A DNA stretch of 64,000 nucleotides from Linanthus parryae (lineage: Eukaryota; Streptophyta; Magnoliopsida; Ericales; Polemoniaceae): contig JALGPY010000006.1 in assembly GCA_023055425.1 (NCBI GenBank), positions 90,431,935-90,495,934 of the forward strand. Reading direction: 5' to 3'. Within the stretch, counting starts at the first letter, position 1; every line of letters starts with the position of its first letter. Below are positions 1-12,039 of this stretch, in pieces. Below the pieces are notes generated by a model. It did no database searches. It saw nothing but the letters and a program-made list of their open reading frames with translations, and was not told the DNA's origin. The position numbers and the translations under genes were made by a program.

Positions 1-2519
1 ATTCTTCCAGCTCACAGCTCCTCCATTCAGGAAATACACGAATCATGACTGTGATCAGAAATCATCTATGTCGGTTTGGAAGCTTGCATCCGTGTAATCC
101 CTTACGAGCAACTCTTCCTCCCCTCCATAGATCAAGAAAGCATCCTTAGTTCTTCTCAAGTACTTTAGGATGTTCTTAACCGCTATCCAGTGACTTTCAC
201 CCGGATTAAATTGATACCTGCTTGTCATACTCAATGCGTATGACACATCTGGCCTAGTACATAACATGGCGTACATGATGGATCCCATGGCCGAGGCATA
301 GGGTATCCTAATCGAGCGTTCCTTTTCACTCACATTGGAAGGACAATCACTCTTTGAAAGAGTGATTCCATGCGACATGGGCAAGAATCCCTTCTTGGAA
401 TCTTGCATGTTGAACCGATTCAACACCTTGTCTATATATGTACTTTGAATTAGGCCTAGCAGCTTCCTCAATCTATCTCTATAGATATTGACACCAAGTA
501 TATAAGGTGCTTCCCCTAAGTCCTTCATTGAGAAACATTTTCCTAGCCAACCTTTCACAGATTGCATAATGCAAAAATTGTTTTAATGAGTACTATGTCA
601 TCCACATACAAGACCAGAAAAGCAACAGAGCTCCCACTAACCTTCTTGTAGAAATAAGACTCATCTTCGTTCTTGATGAGTCAAACTCTTTGATTGCTTC
701 ATCAAAATGTCGATTCCAACTCCTAGAAGCCCGCTTTAATCCATATATGGACCGTTGTAGCTTACAGACTTTATTTGCATGCTCTGGATCTACAAAACCC
801 TCAGGTGGTGTCATGTACACATCCTCGAGGAGGTTTCCATACAGAAATGTTGTTTTGGCTTCTATCTGCCAAATCTCATAGTCATAGTAAGCTGCAATAG
901 CAAGTAGATTCTGATGGATTTGGTCATTGCGACTGGTGAAAAGTCTATTCCATGAATCTGTCTGAATCCTTTTACCACCAATCGGCCCTTATAGGCAATC
1001 ACATTACCATCCATGTCGGTCTTCTTCTTGAAGACCCACTTGCACCCTATGGGCCGCGCCACCTGGGGTGGTTCCACCAAAGTCCATAATTTGTTGGTAT
1101 ATATGGATTCCATCTCCGATTCCATGGCTTTGCGCCACTTATGAGAGTTTGTCCCTTTCATGGACTCTCCATAGGTAGTAGGCTCATCATCTATGAGCAA
1201 TGTGTCGCAAGACTCTGTCACGATAAGTCCATACCTCTCTGGCTCCTGGCGAACTCTACTCGACATGCGAATCTCTTGTGTTACTTGAATAGGTTCCTCC
1301 ACAACATTTTGTGGATCCTATTCGTGTTCAATAGTAGTATCAGTAGTTTGTGGTTCTTGAACTTCTTCAAGTTCTACAATCCTCCCACTTTCTTATTTAG
1401 AGACAAATTCTTTTTCTAGAAACACGCCGGACCGAGCAACAAACACTTTGTTCTCAGTTGGATTGTAGAAATAATACCCTTTAGTTTCCTTAGGCTATAC
1501 CACAAACTTACACTCATCCGACTTAGGCCCGAGTTTGTCTGATTGTAAACGTTTTACATAGACATCGCAGCCCCAAATCTTCATGACCGACACTGTGGGA
1601 CGCCTCCCAATCCACATCTCATTTGGTGTCTTTATGACCGATTTAGATGGAACACGGTTCAAGGTGAAAGCTGCACACAATAGAACATAGCCCCGAAATG
1701 ATAATGAAAGATAGTTTGACACATCATAAATCGAACCATGTCTAGTAGTGTTCGATTCCTCCTCTCGGACACGCCATTCCATTGTGGTGTTCTGGGTGGA
1801 GTGAGTTGAGATACTATCCAACACTGTCTAAGATAGTCGTCAAACTCTTGGATCAAGTATTCTCCTCCACGATTCTATCGTAGAGCTTTGATACTTTTGC
1901 CAAGTTGCTTCTCTACTTCATTCTTGAATTCATTGAACCTTTCAAAGGATTCGGATTTGGCCTTCATAAGGTATACAAATCCATATTTACTGAAATCATC
2001 AGTAAATGTAATGAAGTAGACATAACCACCACTGGCAGGCGTGGAAAATGACCCACATACATCAGTATGCACGAGCGCCAATTGCTCACTAGTCCTCTCA
2101 CCTTTCTTATTGAAAGGGTACTTTGTCATTTTTCCCAATAAACAAGCCTCACATGTCTCATATGATTTAAAATAAAACGATTCTAGAAATCCATCCTTAT
2201 GGAGTCTAGATATATGTTTCTCGTTTATATGGCCTAAACGACAGTGCCATAGATAAGCGGGATTTAAATCATTAATTTTCATCCTCTTGGTATTTATGTT
2301 ATAGAGAGGATTACTTCGATCAATGAATTATATAATCCATTAAATAATTGTGCACTTCAATAGTGAATACTATCAAAATAAATGTAGCAACAATTGTCCT
2401 TTATTGAAATAGTAAAATTTTCCTTGTCCAAACAAGAAACAGAAATAATGTTTCTGCTCGTAGCAAGCACATAATAGCAATTATTTAATTCTAAAACTAA
2501 TCCTGAAGTTAGAGACATC
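1..2519 (-). pseudogene. Broken pol of copia element B (protease tail, integrase, RT)
   Basis: Reading leftwards from 2519, the order is the end of the protease/pre-integrase linker, the pre-integrase zinc region (about 2282-2150, motif HCRLGH and CEACLLGK), the integrase core (1875-2140, with TDVCG and TFTDDFSKYG), the rest of integrase (1495-1856, with TPQWNGVSERRNRT), the linker and first RT blocks (862-1302, CKWVFKKKTDMDG), then later RT (593-820 and 55-567, CTRPDVSYALSMTSRYQ). The pieces are separated by stops and frameshifts. One stop falls just before the second catalytic Asp of integrase. The protein would have been the copia polyprotein. It closely resembles the pol of element A, so the two are the same family. 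The sequence continues past the left edge of the window. Confidence 0.9.
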
Positions 2520-2524
2520 TCATG
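2520..2524. repeat. Target-site duplication TCATG, left copy (element A)
   Basis: The five bases TCATG directly precede the TG start of the left LTR, and the same five follow the CA end of the right LTR at 11003-11007. A 5-bp duplication is what copia integrases make. This fixes both borders of element A. Confidence 0.95.
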
Positions 2525-3956
2525 TGTTGGAATAGATGCCCTAGAGGCAATCTAGTTTAGTATGAATTTATATGTGGCTAGAAAATTCATTTATTATTTA
2601 TTGGATATTTAATATAATGAAGTCCTTAGATTTACAATTGTGTTGTTTATCTTAAATATCCCTAGTCAAGTATAGTGATTAATGGGACAATCATCTATAG
2701 ACTAGTATGGGGTTGGATTGATATGGAGATATCACGATCCAACACATAGGTGTGCATTACGGAATGTTGCACTGGATTGACCCATCTCCGAGAAGGCTAC
2801 ATACATGTTATGTTGAGTCACAAGTGCTTCTCGCGGTGCAATGGTATTGTCATCCTTAGACTTGAAGTCACTAGATATTCTAGTTGTGGATCATTGTGAT
2901 CTTGGTAGCGTTAAACGCTACGCCGTAACTGGGTAGTTATAAAGGCGTGTACTGGATACAATGAGAAGCAAGCTTAGAGATCGTAGTGAACGTAGAGAGG
3001 ATTTGCCCCTCCCACATAACGGGAGCAAATATCCTAGGCCACTCGAGGGATAGTGCTTATAGAATGTCTGGCCAGACTCAAATAAATCAATATAGGATAT
3101 TGATGTTATTTGCACGAATAAGGCTATTCCCATAGATCGAGAAACTATGGATTGGATATACGAGTTTGACTTGTATGTCTCGTGTCCAATCCGGATATGG
3201 TGGCAAAGGGATGAGACAAAGACTTGTACAAAGGTTGTCTAGATGACTATTCTATTAGTTGGCTAGAATGGATGTTTTGCTAGAAACGCCTCCATATTAG
3301 CAAATAGTTGCTACCAACTAGATAGAACCTATGGGGTCACACGCTATATAGAGTTGAACTAGATTTGGGAATTAATTAATTGGATTAATTAATTAGAAGG
3401 ATCACTTTGCAAACCCTTGCAAACTTAGTAGGGACTAATTTGCAAGGAAGGGACTAAATTGAATTCTAGTTGGACTAGAATAAGTCCTTTAGGTAGTTAA
3501 CAAGGAGTTGTTGGACTATATAAAGGACCCTCCTTCCTTCCTTCCTCATAACTTATGCTCATTATTGAACATAACAAGAGTGGGAGAGAACAAAAGGAGA
3601 GAGAGCAAGCAACAAGGAGGCCGAACCCGACCCCCTTGCCGCCGCCCTCACCCTGTCAGCCAAAAGAGGGCCGGAGCCCCTCTTTTGTCTCGTTTTGCGT
3701 GATTCCTTCATCCTCTTCCTATTCCGGGCTAGCACCAAGGAGTTTGGGAGATCTAGGATCAACTCTAGGCGTGGATCAACTATAGAGAACGTGACATTAT
3801 TCGCGTTTGAAGTCATCAAGGAGAACCCAAAGGTGTGTTTATGATTTCTTACCTTTACTATCGTTATGCATCTAGACTTCTGATCCTTGGAGGGTTTTGC
3901 ATGGTTATTTGTTTGATTATGCTTCCGTTGCGCGATCCATGAATCAAAACCCTACA
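2525..3956 (+). repeat. 5' LTR of element A
   Basis: Starts TGTTGGAATAGATGCCC and ends AAAACCCTACA. It is directly repeated at 9585-11002. A TATA box (CTATATAAAG, about 3516-3525) followed by a CT-rich stretch marks the likely transcription start region, so U3 is about 1 kb. Compared with the 3' copy it has about 14 extra bases in a GC-rich patch near 3650-3690. Short frames within it are chance. Confidence 0.95.
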
Positions 3957-3957
3957 G

Positions 3958-3970
3958 TGGTATCAGAGCC
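3958..3970 (+). other. Primer binding site (initiator Met-tRNA), element A
   Basis: TGGTATCAGAGCC begins two bases after the LTR end. It is complementary to the 3' end of plant initiator Met-tRNA, the primer used by most plant copia elements. Confidence 0.93.
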
Positions 3971-5633
3971 ACAGGTCATAGAGCATAAACGTAGTTTATG
4001 TGTTACATTCTTGTTGTTTTACACCTTAATTTGATTGTTTATCGCGTAAAACAAGACAAATCAAGCATGGGATGCAATTTGTCAATAATTACTCATAACA
4101 AGATCCAATTTTTGCATTGGATGCATGAATTGGTGAGTTTGAGAAATTTTAGGATCTTAGATCTAGGGTTTGGGCATCCTTGGGGAAGAAGGAGTTCTCC
4201 CAAAACAAGGAAACAACCAAACTTGGGCTCCAAGCAAGGGAGTTGTTTTGGAAACAACCCCCAAGAGGAGGTTCGGCCCCCCCTAGGGACCGCCCCCTTG
4301 CTTGCCGCCCAAGCTTGGCCGCCCTAAGGGGCCGGGCGGCCCTAACCCGCGGGCCTAGCTTGCGGGTTTTGGGCCGGGCCGGCCCTAGGGCCTTGTGGTT
4401 CACTTTAATGGGCCCGGGCAATTGGATTGTTGGGCCCATGGACCGTTTTAACCCTAGAAATCCTAAAATCAATTAAAATTGACCAAGCGCGTTAAAATTG
4501 GATTTTAACTGTTTATGTGCAAATCGCATGGTGATTGGATATGGCCTTAGGATGTGGTTTGATGTGGATGTTTAATTTTGTCGTTTGGTTTTACGGCCTG
4601 CGAGCTGATCAATTAATTGTAATAATTAATTAGGGTTTTATGGCCTGCGTGCCATTTTTTTTCTCAACTTGTGAGATTTATTTTATTTAGTATAGATATT
4701 AGTTAGTACTAGATAAAGTAGATTGTTAGCCAAGATTGGAGAAGCCCAAAGCCAAAGAAGCCACAAAAGATGGAGCATGGAGCATGGAGCAATCCACAAG
4801 ACTATGAAGGATGGACCAAGAGATCAAGACGCATGGAGATGTGTGTGCTTAGGGTTCATAGATAATTCCATTGGCTTGGAATTATCTTAGTCTAGAAAAG
4901 GCCATATCCACATCACGTTTAATTTCTGTTATGTGGTTGTTTATTTATTGTCTTATTATTTGTGTGGTTGGTGTATGGATGATGCATGCAATTAGGATAA
5001 TAAGATAATTAGACAACCCGGATCTATTATTTGGAGTTGTGCCCAAACTCAAATAGATAGATTAGTTGATATTGATCAACAAAACAATTAAAATTGAATT
5101 TAAAATCCCTCAAATTTTAAAATATTGTGTTCTTGCCTTCTCGTTATTTAAACACTCATTATCATCATTATTTATCAAGTTCGTGCGTGCCAAAGCATGG
5201 CGACTTGGTTCATAATGATGGAATGCGATGGCACGTAACAATGTGCAATTGTTTAGGTAAGAGGTTGAACACAACTAGGCTATTAATTTCATTAAGAAAC
5301 CTAGAGGCAATCAATTGGGATTATCCATATGGATGGATAAATAAGGAGTTATTTGCCCGATTGAACCAAGAGTTGCATATGGGATGCAATTGGAATTGTT
5401 CCTACCTAAAGTAGTCAAATTATGGGTGACTTGCCAAAGCAAGCTCATAAGGAGATGAAAGATGGATCTTGGCCCACTAGAAAATATAAGGATATTTTCC
5501 GCATTAATATCTTGAGGGTTATTAATCCGTAGAAAAATAGTGGGAGCTATATTTAATAAACTAGCCATTATTAAATATAGTCAAAAATTTACAAATACTA
5601 AAACTTGCGTATTTTCCTTTTGTAGAATTCCAA
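3971..5633 (+). other. Long untranslated leader of element A
   Basis: About 1.66 kb lies between the primer site and the gag start and holds no credible gene. It has a GC-rich patch (about 4255-4400) and AT-rich stretches. Similar leaders follow the primer sites of B (12040-13658, reversed) and C (from 18010). A leader of this size is typical of BARE/Angela elements, where it carries packaging and dimerisation signals; no such signal can be pinpointed here. Confidence 0.75.
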
Positions 5634-8600
5634 ATGGCAAACAACTCATCGAGTTCACAACATTCCCTGCGAAGGACAAGCTCTCTGGAACCAACTTTCT
5701 TGATTGGTACAGAAACTTGAGAATTGTTCTCAAGCAAGAGAAGAAACTGTACGCAATAGAGGAGCATGTTCCAGAAGGTCCAGAGAACCAGACACCTGCT
5801 GCCTTAAAGGCGTATCAAAAGCATGTTGATGACGCTAATGATGCGGCCTGCCTTATGCTTTGCACCATGACTTCTGAGCTTCAGAAGCAACACGAAAACA
5901 TGAATGCAGTCGATATGATCGAACATCTAAAGCAGCTCTTCCAAGAGCAGGCGAGGGTAGAGAGGTATGAGGTCTCAAAGGCACTGTTCAAATGTCATCT
6001 GGCAGAAGGGAACCCGGTGGGACCCCATGTACTCCGAATGATCGGGTACTTGGAGAATCTCGCCCGGCTTGGGTTCCCGGTCGGCCAAGAGTTGGCAACC
6101 GATCTCGTGTTGCAATCGTTGCCCGAGAGTTATGGACAGTTCATTATGAACTATAACATGAACGAGATCGTTAAACCACTGCCAGATTTGCTCAACATGT
6201 TGAGGACGGCTGAACAGAGCATCAACAAGGGTAAGGGCAAGGGCATTATGATGGTGCAGAAAGGAAAGGGCAAAAGGTTTGCCTCTTCCTCCAAGGGCAA
6301 AGGCAAGTCAATTGCCAAGTCCAAGGAACCAGCCCTTAAGCCTGTTGGTGGCATTGACAAGGTCGTGACTAAGGGTGAATGTCACTACTGTAGTCAACCA
6401 GGACACTGGAGGAGGAACTGCCCAAAATATCTGGAGGACAAGAGGCTTGAAATAGTGATTCCACCACCACCAGGTATTTTTGTTGTAGATGTCAATTTAA
6501 CTGTCTCTACATCATGGGTATTAGATACTGGATGTGGATCTCATATTTGTCGAAATATGCAGGATCTAAAGAGAAGTAAAAGATTGGCTAAAGGGGAGGT
6601 AGATCTGCGCGTTGGGAATGGAGCAAAGGTTGCTGCGTTGGCCATAGGCGTGTGCGAGCTATCTCTGCCTTCAGGATTAGTTTTAGAATTAAATAATTGC
6701 TATTTTGTGCCTGCTATGAGCAGAAACATTATTTCTATTTCTTGTTTGGACAAGGATGGTTTTGTTATTTCAATAAAGAACAATTGTTGTTCCTTTTATT
6801 TGAATAATATTCACTATTTTAGTGCGCAATTATTTAATGGACTTTATGTCCTTGATCTAAGCAATCCTGTCTACAACATTAATACCAAGCGGATTAAAAT
6901 AAATGATTTAAATCCTGCTTATTTATGGCATTGTCGTTTAGGCCATATAAATGAGAAACGTGTATCTAGACTCCATAAGGATGGTTTACTAGACTCATTT
7001 GATTTTGAATCATATGAGACATGTGAGGCTTGTTTATTGGGAAAATGACAAAGTCCCCTTTCAATAAGAAAGGTGAGAGGACTAGTGAGCGATTGGCGCT
7101 CATACATACCGATGTGTGTGGGCCATTTGCCACGCCTGCCAGGGGTGGTTATGTCTACTTCATTACATTTACTGATGATTACAGTAGATATGGATTTGTG
7201 TACCTTATGAGGGCAAAATCCGAATCCTTTGAAGTGTTCAAAGAATTCAAGAATGAAGTAGAGAAGCAACTTGGCAAAAGTATCAAGGCTCTACGATCGG
7301 ATCGTGGAGGAGAATACTTGAGCCAAGAGTTTGACGACTATCTTAGAGAGTGTGGGATCGTGTCCCAACTCACTCCACCCGGAACGCCACAATGGAATGG
7401 CGTGTCCGAGAGGAGGAATCGAACCCTATTGGATATGGTTAGGTCTATGATGTGTCAAACTGATCTTCCATTATCGTTTTGGGGCTACGCTCTATTAAGT
7501 GCAGCTTTCACCATTAACCGTGTTCCATCTAAATCAGTCAAGAAGACACCATATGAGATGTGGAGTGGGAGGCGTCCCACACTGTCGTTCATGAGGATTT
7601 GGGGCTGCGATGTCTATGTAAAACGTTTACAATCAGACAAGCTAGGGCCTAAATCAGATAAGTGTAAGTTTGTGGGGTACCCTAAGGAAACTAAGGGATA
7701 CTACTTCTACAATCCAACCGAGAACAAAGTGTTTGTTGCTCGGACCGGCGTGTTTCTAGAAAGAGAATTTGTCTCTAAAGAAGCAAGTGGGAGGAATGTA
7801 GAACTTGAAGAAGTTCAAGAACCACAAATCACTGAACCGATTATGGAACATGAACAGGAACCACAAGCAGTTGTGGAGCCACCTGTTCAGGTAACACAAG
7901 AGCTTCGTAGATCTAGTAGAGTGCGCCTGGAACCCGAGAGGTATGGACTTCTCGTAACCGATTCCGGTGACACGATGCTCATAGATGATGAGCCTACTAC
8001 CTATGAGGAGTCCATTAGTGGCCCAGACTCTCAGAAGTGGCTGGAAGCCATGAGATCCGAGATGGAATCCATGTATACCAACAAAGTATAGACTTTGGTG
8101 GAACCACCTGATGGGGCACGGCCCATAGGCTGCAAGTGGGTCTTCAAGAAGAAGATCGAAATGGATGGTAATGTGATTACCTATAAGGGCCGATTGGTGG
8201 CTAAAGGATTCAGACAGATTCATGGTATTGACTATGATGAAACCTTTTCACCAGTCGCTATGACCAAATCCATCCGAATCCTACTTGCGATTGCAGTATA
8301 CTACGACTATGAGATTTGGCAGATGGATGTCAAAACAGCATTCCTTTATGGGAATCTCCTCGAGGACGTGTATATGATACAGCCGGAGGGTTTCGAGGAT
8401 CCAAAGCAAGCCAACAAAGTCTGTAAGCTACAACGATCCATTTATGGATTGAAGCAAGCTTCTAGGAGTTGGAATCGACGTTTTGATGAAGTGGTCAAAG
8501 AGTTTGACTTCATCAGAAACGAAGATGAGTCTTGTGTCTACAAGAAGGTTAGTGGGAGCTCTGTAGCTTTTCTGGTCTTGTATGTGGATGACATACTACT

Positions 8601-9570
8601 CATTGGAAACGACATTCCCATGCTGCAATCTGTGAAAGATTGGCTAGGAAAGTGTTTCTCAATGAAGGACTTAGGGGAAGCAGCCTATATACTTGGTATA
8701 AAGATCTATAGAGATAGATCTAAGAGGTTGCTAGGCCTAAGTCAAAGTACATATATTGACAAGGTGTTGAAACGGTTCAACATGCAAGATTCCAAGAAGG
8801 GATTCTTGCCCATGTCACATGGAATCACTCTTTCAAGGAGTGGTTGTCCTTCCAATGGGATTGAGAAGGAACGCATGAGTAGGATTCCCTATGCCTCGGC
8901 CATAGGATCTATCATGTACGCCATGTTATGTACTAGACCAGATGTGTCATATGCCTTGAGTATGACAAGCAGATACCAATCCAATCCGGGTGAGAGTCAC
9001 TGGATTGCTGTCAAGAACATCCTAAAGTACTTGAGAAGAACTAAGGATGCTTTCTTGATATTTGGCGGTGAGGAAGAGTTGCGTGTAAGGGGTTACACTG
9101 ATGCAAGCTTCCAAACCGACAGAGATGACTTTAGATCACAATCGGGATATGTATTTTGCCTGAATGGAGCAGCGGTGAGCTGGAAGAGTTCCAAGCAAGA
9201 GACGGTAGCTGATTCTACAACAGAGGCTGAGTACATTGCTGCAAATGGCGCAGCAAAGGAGGCTGTTTGGATCAGAAAGTTTGTTTCTGAACTTGGTGTG
9301 GTCCCTAGCATTGCGGATCCAGTGGAGTTGTTCTGCGACAACACTGGGGCGATCGCGCAATCAAAGGAACCAAGATCGCACCAGAAGTCCAAGCATGTGC
9401 TCATGAAGTTTCATCTGATTCGAGATATTATCGATAGAGGAGACGTTCGGATATGCAAGATTCCTACAGATGATAATCTGTCAGACCCGCTTACGAAGCC
9501 TCTCGCGCAGTGGAAGCATGAAGGACACACTAGGAGTATGGGCATACCAGATGCGCCAGATTGGCTCTAG
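5634..9570 (+). pseudogene. gag-pol polyprotein of copia element A, broken at three sites
   Basis: Domains in order: gag (about 5675-6330), CCHC zinc knuckle CHYCSQPGHWRRNC (about 6381-6422), aspartic protease with DTGCGSH (about 6527), pre-integrase HCRLGH, integrase (TDVCG, LRSDRGGEY, NGVSERRNRT: D, D, E present), reverse transcriptase (VDVKTAFL-type block as MDVKTAFLYG, and YVDD in LVLYVDDILLIG), RNase H (TDASF, TEAEYIAA, CDNTGAI), stop TAG at 9568. Three lesions: (1) relative to B, 13 bp are missing at 5670/5671, so the ATG at 5634 leads to a stop after 28 codons; (2) one A is missing in the run at 7042-7045, shifting frame at the start of integrase; (3) TAG at 8089-8091 where B has a Trp codon. 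RT and RNase H are otherwise open. The + strand protein would copy and insert the element. Confidence 0.95.
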
Positions 9571-9584
9571 TGCAAGTGGGAGAC
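9571..9584 (+). other. Polypurine tract of element A
   Basis: TGCAAGTGGGAGAC lies between the pol stop codon and the 3' LTR. The purine core AAGTGGGAGA is the usual plus-strand primer of plant copia elements. Confidence 0.85.
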
Positions 9585-11002
9585 TGTTGGAATAGATGCC
9601 CTAGAGGCAATCTAGTTTAGTATGAATTTATATGTGGCTAGAAAATTCATTTATTATTTATTGGATATTTAATATAATGAAGTCCTTAGATTTACAATTG
9701 TGTTGTTTATCTTAAATATCCCTAGTCAAGTATAGTGATGAATGGGACAATCATCTATAGACTAGTATGGGGTTGGATTGATATGGAGATATCACGATCC
9801 AACACATAGGTGTGCATTACGGAATGTTGCACTGGATTGACCCATCTCCAAGAAGGCTACATACATTGTTATGTTGAGTCACAAGTGCTTCTCGCGGTGC
9901 AATGGTATTGTCATCCTTAGACTTGAAGTCACTAGATATTCTAGTTGTGGATCATTGTGATCTTGGTAGCGTTAAACGCTACACCGTAACTGGGTAGTTA
10001 TAAAGGCGTGTACTGGATACAATGAGAAGCAAGCTTAGAGATCGTAGTGAACGTAGAGAGGATTTGCCCCTCCCACATAACGGGAGCAAATATCCTAGGC
10101 CACTCGAGGGATAGTGCTTATAGAATGTCTGGCCAGACTCAAATAAATCAATATAGGATATTGATGTTATTTGCACGAATAAGGCTATTTCCATAGATCG
10201 AGAAACTATGGATTGGATATACGAGTGTGACTTGTATGTCTCGTGTCCAATCCGGATATGGTGGCAAAGGGATGATACAAATACTTGTACAAAGGTTGTC
10301 TAGATGACTATTCTATTAGTTGGCTAGAATGGATGTTTTGCTAGAAACCGCTCCATATTAGCAAATAGTTGCTACCAACTAGATAGAACCTATGGGGTCA
10401 CACGCTATATAGAGTTGAACTAGATTTGGGAATTAATTAATTGGATTAATTAATTAGAAGGATCACTTTGCAAACCCTTGCAAACTTAGTAGGGACTAAT
10501 TTGCAAGGAAGGGACTAAATTGAATTCTAGTTGGACTAGAATAAGTCCTTTAGGTAGTTAACAAGGAGTTGTTGGACTATATAAAGGACCCTCCTTCCTT
10601 CCTTCCTCATAACTTATGCTCATTATTGAACATAACAAGAGTGGGAGAGAACAAAAGGAGAGAGAGCAAGCAACAAGGAGGCCGAACCCGACCCCCTTGC
10701 CGCCGCCCTCACCCCGTCGGCCCCCCTCTTTTGTCTCGTTTTGCGTGATTCCTTCATCCTCTTCCTATTCCGGGCTAGCACCAAGGAGTTTGGGAGATAT
10801 AGGATCAACTCTAGGCGTGGATCAACTATAGAGAACGTGACATTATTCGCGTTTGAAGTCATCAAGGAGAACCCAAAGGTGTGTTTATGATTTCTTACCT
10901 TTACTATCGTTATGCATCTAGACTTGTGATCCTTGGAGGGTTTTGCATGGTTATTTGTTTGATTATGCTTCCGTTGCGCGATCCATGAATCAAAACCCTA
11001 CA
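9585..11002 (+). repeat. 3' LTR of element A
   Basis: Direct repeat of 2525-3956, starting TGTTGGAATAG and ending CCCTACA. It differs from the 5' copy by about a dozen substitutions (for example near 9740, 9848, 9983, 10228 and 10275), a one-base insertion near 9867 and a short deletion near 10715. Confidence 0.95.
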
Positions 11003-11007
11003 TCATG
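11003..11007. repeat. Target-site duplication TCATG, right copy (element A)
   Basis: Matches 2520-2524 exactly and marks the point where element B resumes. Confidence 0.95.
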
Positions 11008-12039
11008 CACGCCTACGGCCAATGCAGTAACCTTTGCTCCATTCCCAACGCGCAGGTCTATCTCCCCTTTAGCCAATCTTCTACTTCTCTTTAGATCCTG
11101 CACATTTCAATAAATATGAGATCCACATCCAGTATCCAATACCCAAGATGAAGAGACAATTAAATTGACATCTATAACCAAAAATACCTGGTGGTGGTAG
11201 AATCACTATTCCAAGCCTTTTATCCTCCAGATACTTTAGGCAGTTCCTTTTCCAGTGTCAAGGCTAACTACAGTAGTGACAATCACTCTTATTCAATCCT
11301 TTGGCAACGCAACCAATGGGTTTAAGTGCACTTTTCTTGGATTTGGCAACTGCCTTTCCTTTCCTTTTAGAAGAAGAAGCAAACCTTTTTCCCTTCCCGT
11401 TTTGCACCATCATTATGGACTTGTCCTTTCCCTTGTTGACGCTTTGTTCAGCTGTCCTCAACATATTGAGTAGTTCTGGCAGAGGTTTCACGATCTCATT
11501 CATGTTATAGTTCATAATGAACTGTTCATAACTCTCAGACAGCGATTGCAAATGAGATGAGTGGCTAGCTCATCACGGACTGAAAACCCTAGACGTGTGA
11601 GATTCTTCAATTACCCGATCTTACGGAGCACATGAGGTCCCACAGGGTTTCCTTCTGACAGATGACATTTGAACAATGCCTTGGAAACTTCATACCTCTA
11701 AACCCTCGCCTGCTCTTGAAAGATTTGCTTCAAGTGTTCGATCATATCGACCGCACTCATGCTCTCATGTTACTTCTAAATTTCAGAGCTCATAGTGCAA
11801 AGAATAAAGAAGGCCGCATCATTAGCGTCATCTACACGCTTTTGATGCGCCTTTAGGGCTGCAGGAGTATTGTTTTCTGGACCCTCATGAACTTCCTCCT
11901 CTAGAGCGTACAGTTTCTTCTCTTGTTTGAGAACGATTCTCAAGTTCCTGTACCAATCTAGAAAGTTGGTTCCAGAAAGCTTGTCCTTCTCAAGGACAAC
12001 TCTTAGAGAATGTGATGAACTCAATGAGTTGTTTGCCAT
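11008..12039 (-). pseudogene. Broken gag (and protease start) of copia element B
   Basis: Reading leftwards from the ATG at 12039: an intact gag start (MANNSLSSSHSLR...), then gag core (LSGTNFLDWYRNLRIVL) to a stop at 11776. More gag lies in the 11264-11551 frame, with the start of a CCHC knuckle near 11264 (CHYCS), followed by protease sequence to the junction at 11007. In-frame stops and shifts lie between the parts. This copy keeps the 13 bases that element A has lost near its gag start, which is how that deletion was recognised. Confidence 0.88.

Larger units (their letters stand above)
2525..11002 (+). mobile_element. Complete copia retrotransposon A (Angela/BARE-like), recent insertion
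   Basis: 8478 bp in the order LTR - primer site - leader - gag-pol - purine tract - LTR. LTRs run TG...CA (2525-3956 and 9585-11002). The target duplication TCATG is perfect. By eye the two LTRs differ at about a dozen single bases plus one short indel in about 1.4 kb, so insertion is recent relative to all other elements here. The LTR start, the long leader and the pol motifs fit the Angela lineage, which includes barley BARE-1. The coding region carries three disabling changes (see the gag-pol entry), so it probably moved with proteins supplied by another copy. Confidence 0.95.

Noticed and set aside
3508..3819. Open frames on both strands within the LTR of element A (also 10616-10865)
   Set aside because: They lie in the repeated LTR, change between the two copies through indels, and have no family likeness.
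3958..3970. tRNA-like text near LTR ends
   Set aside because: It is only the 13-nt primer complement, not a tRNA gene; the same holds at 13659, 17997 and 53708.
4149..4476. Overlapping frames rich in Gly, Pro and Arg in the leader of A
   Set aside because: They follow from the GC-rich patch and are not kept in B or C.
9093..9404. - strand frames under the RNase H of element A
   Set aside because: Shadow of the well-supported + strand RNase H.
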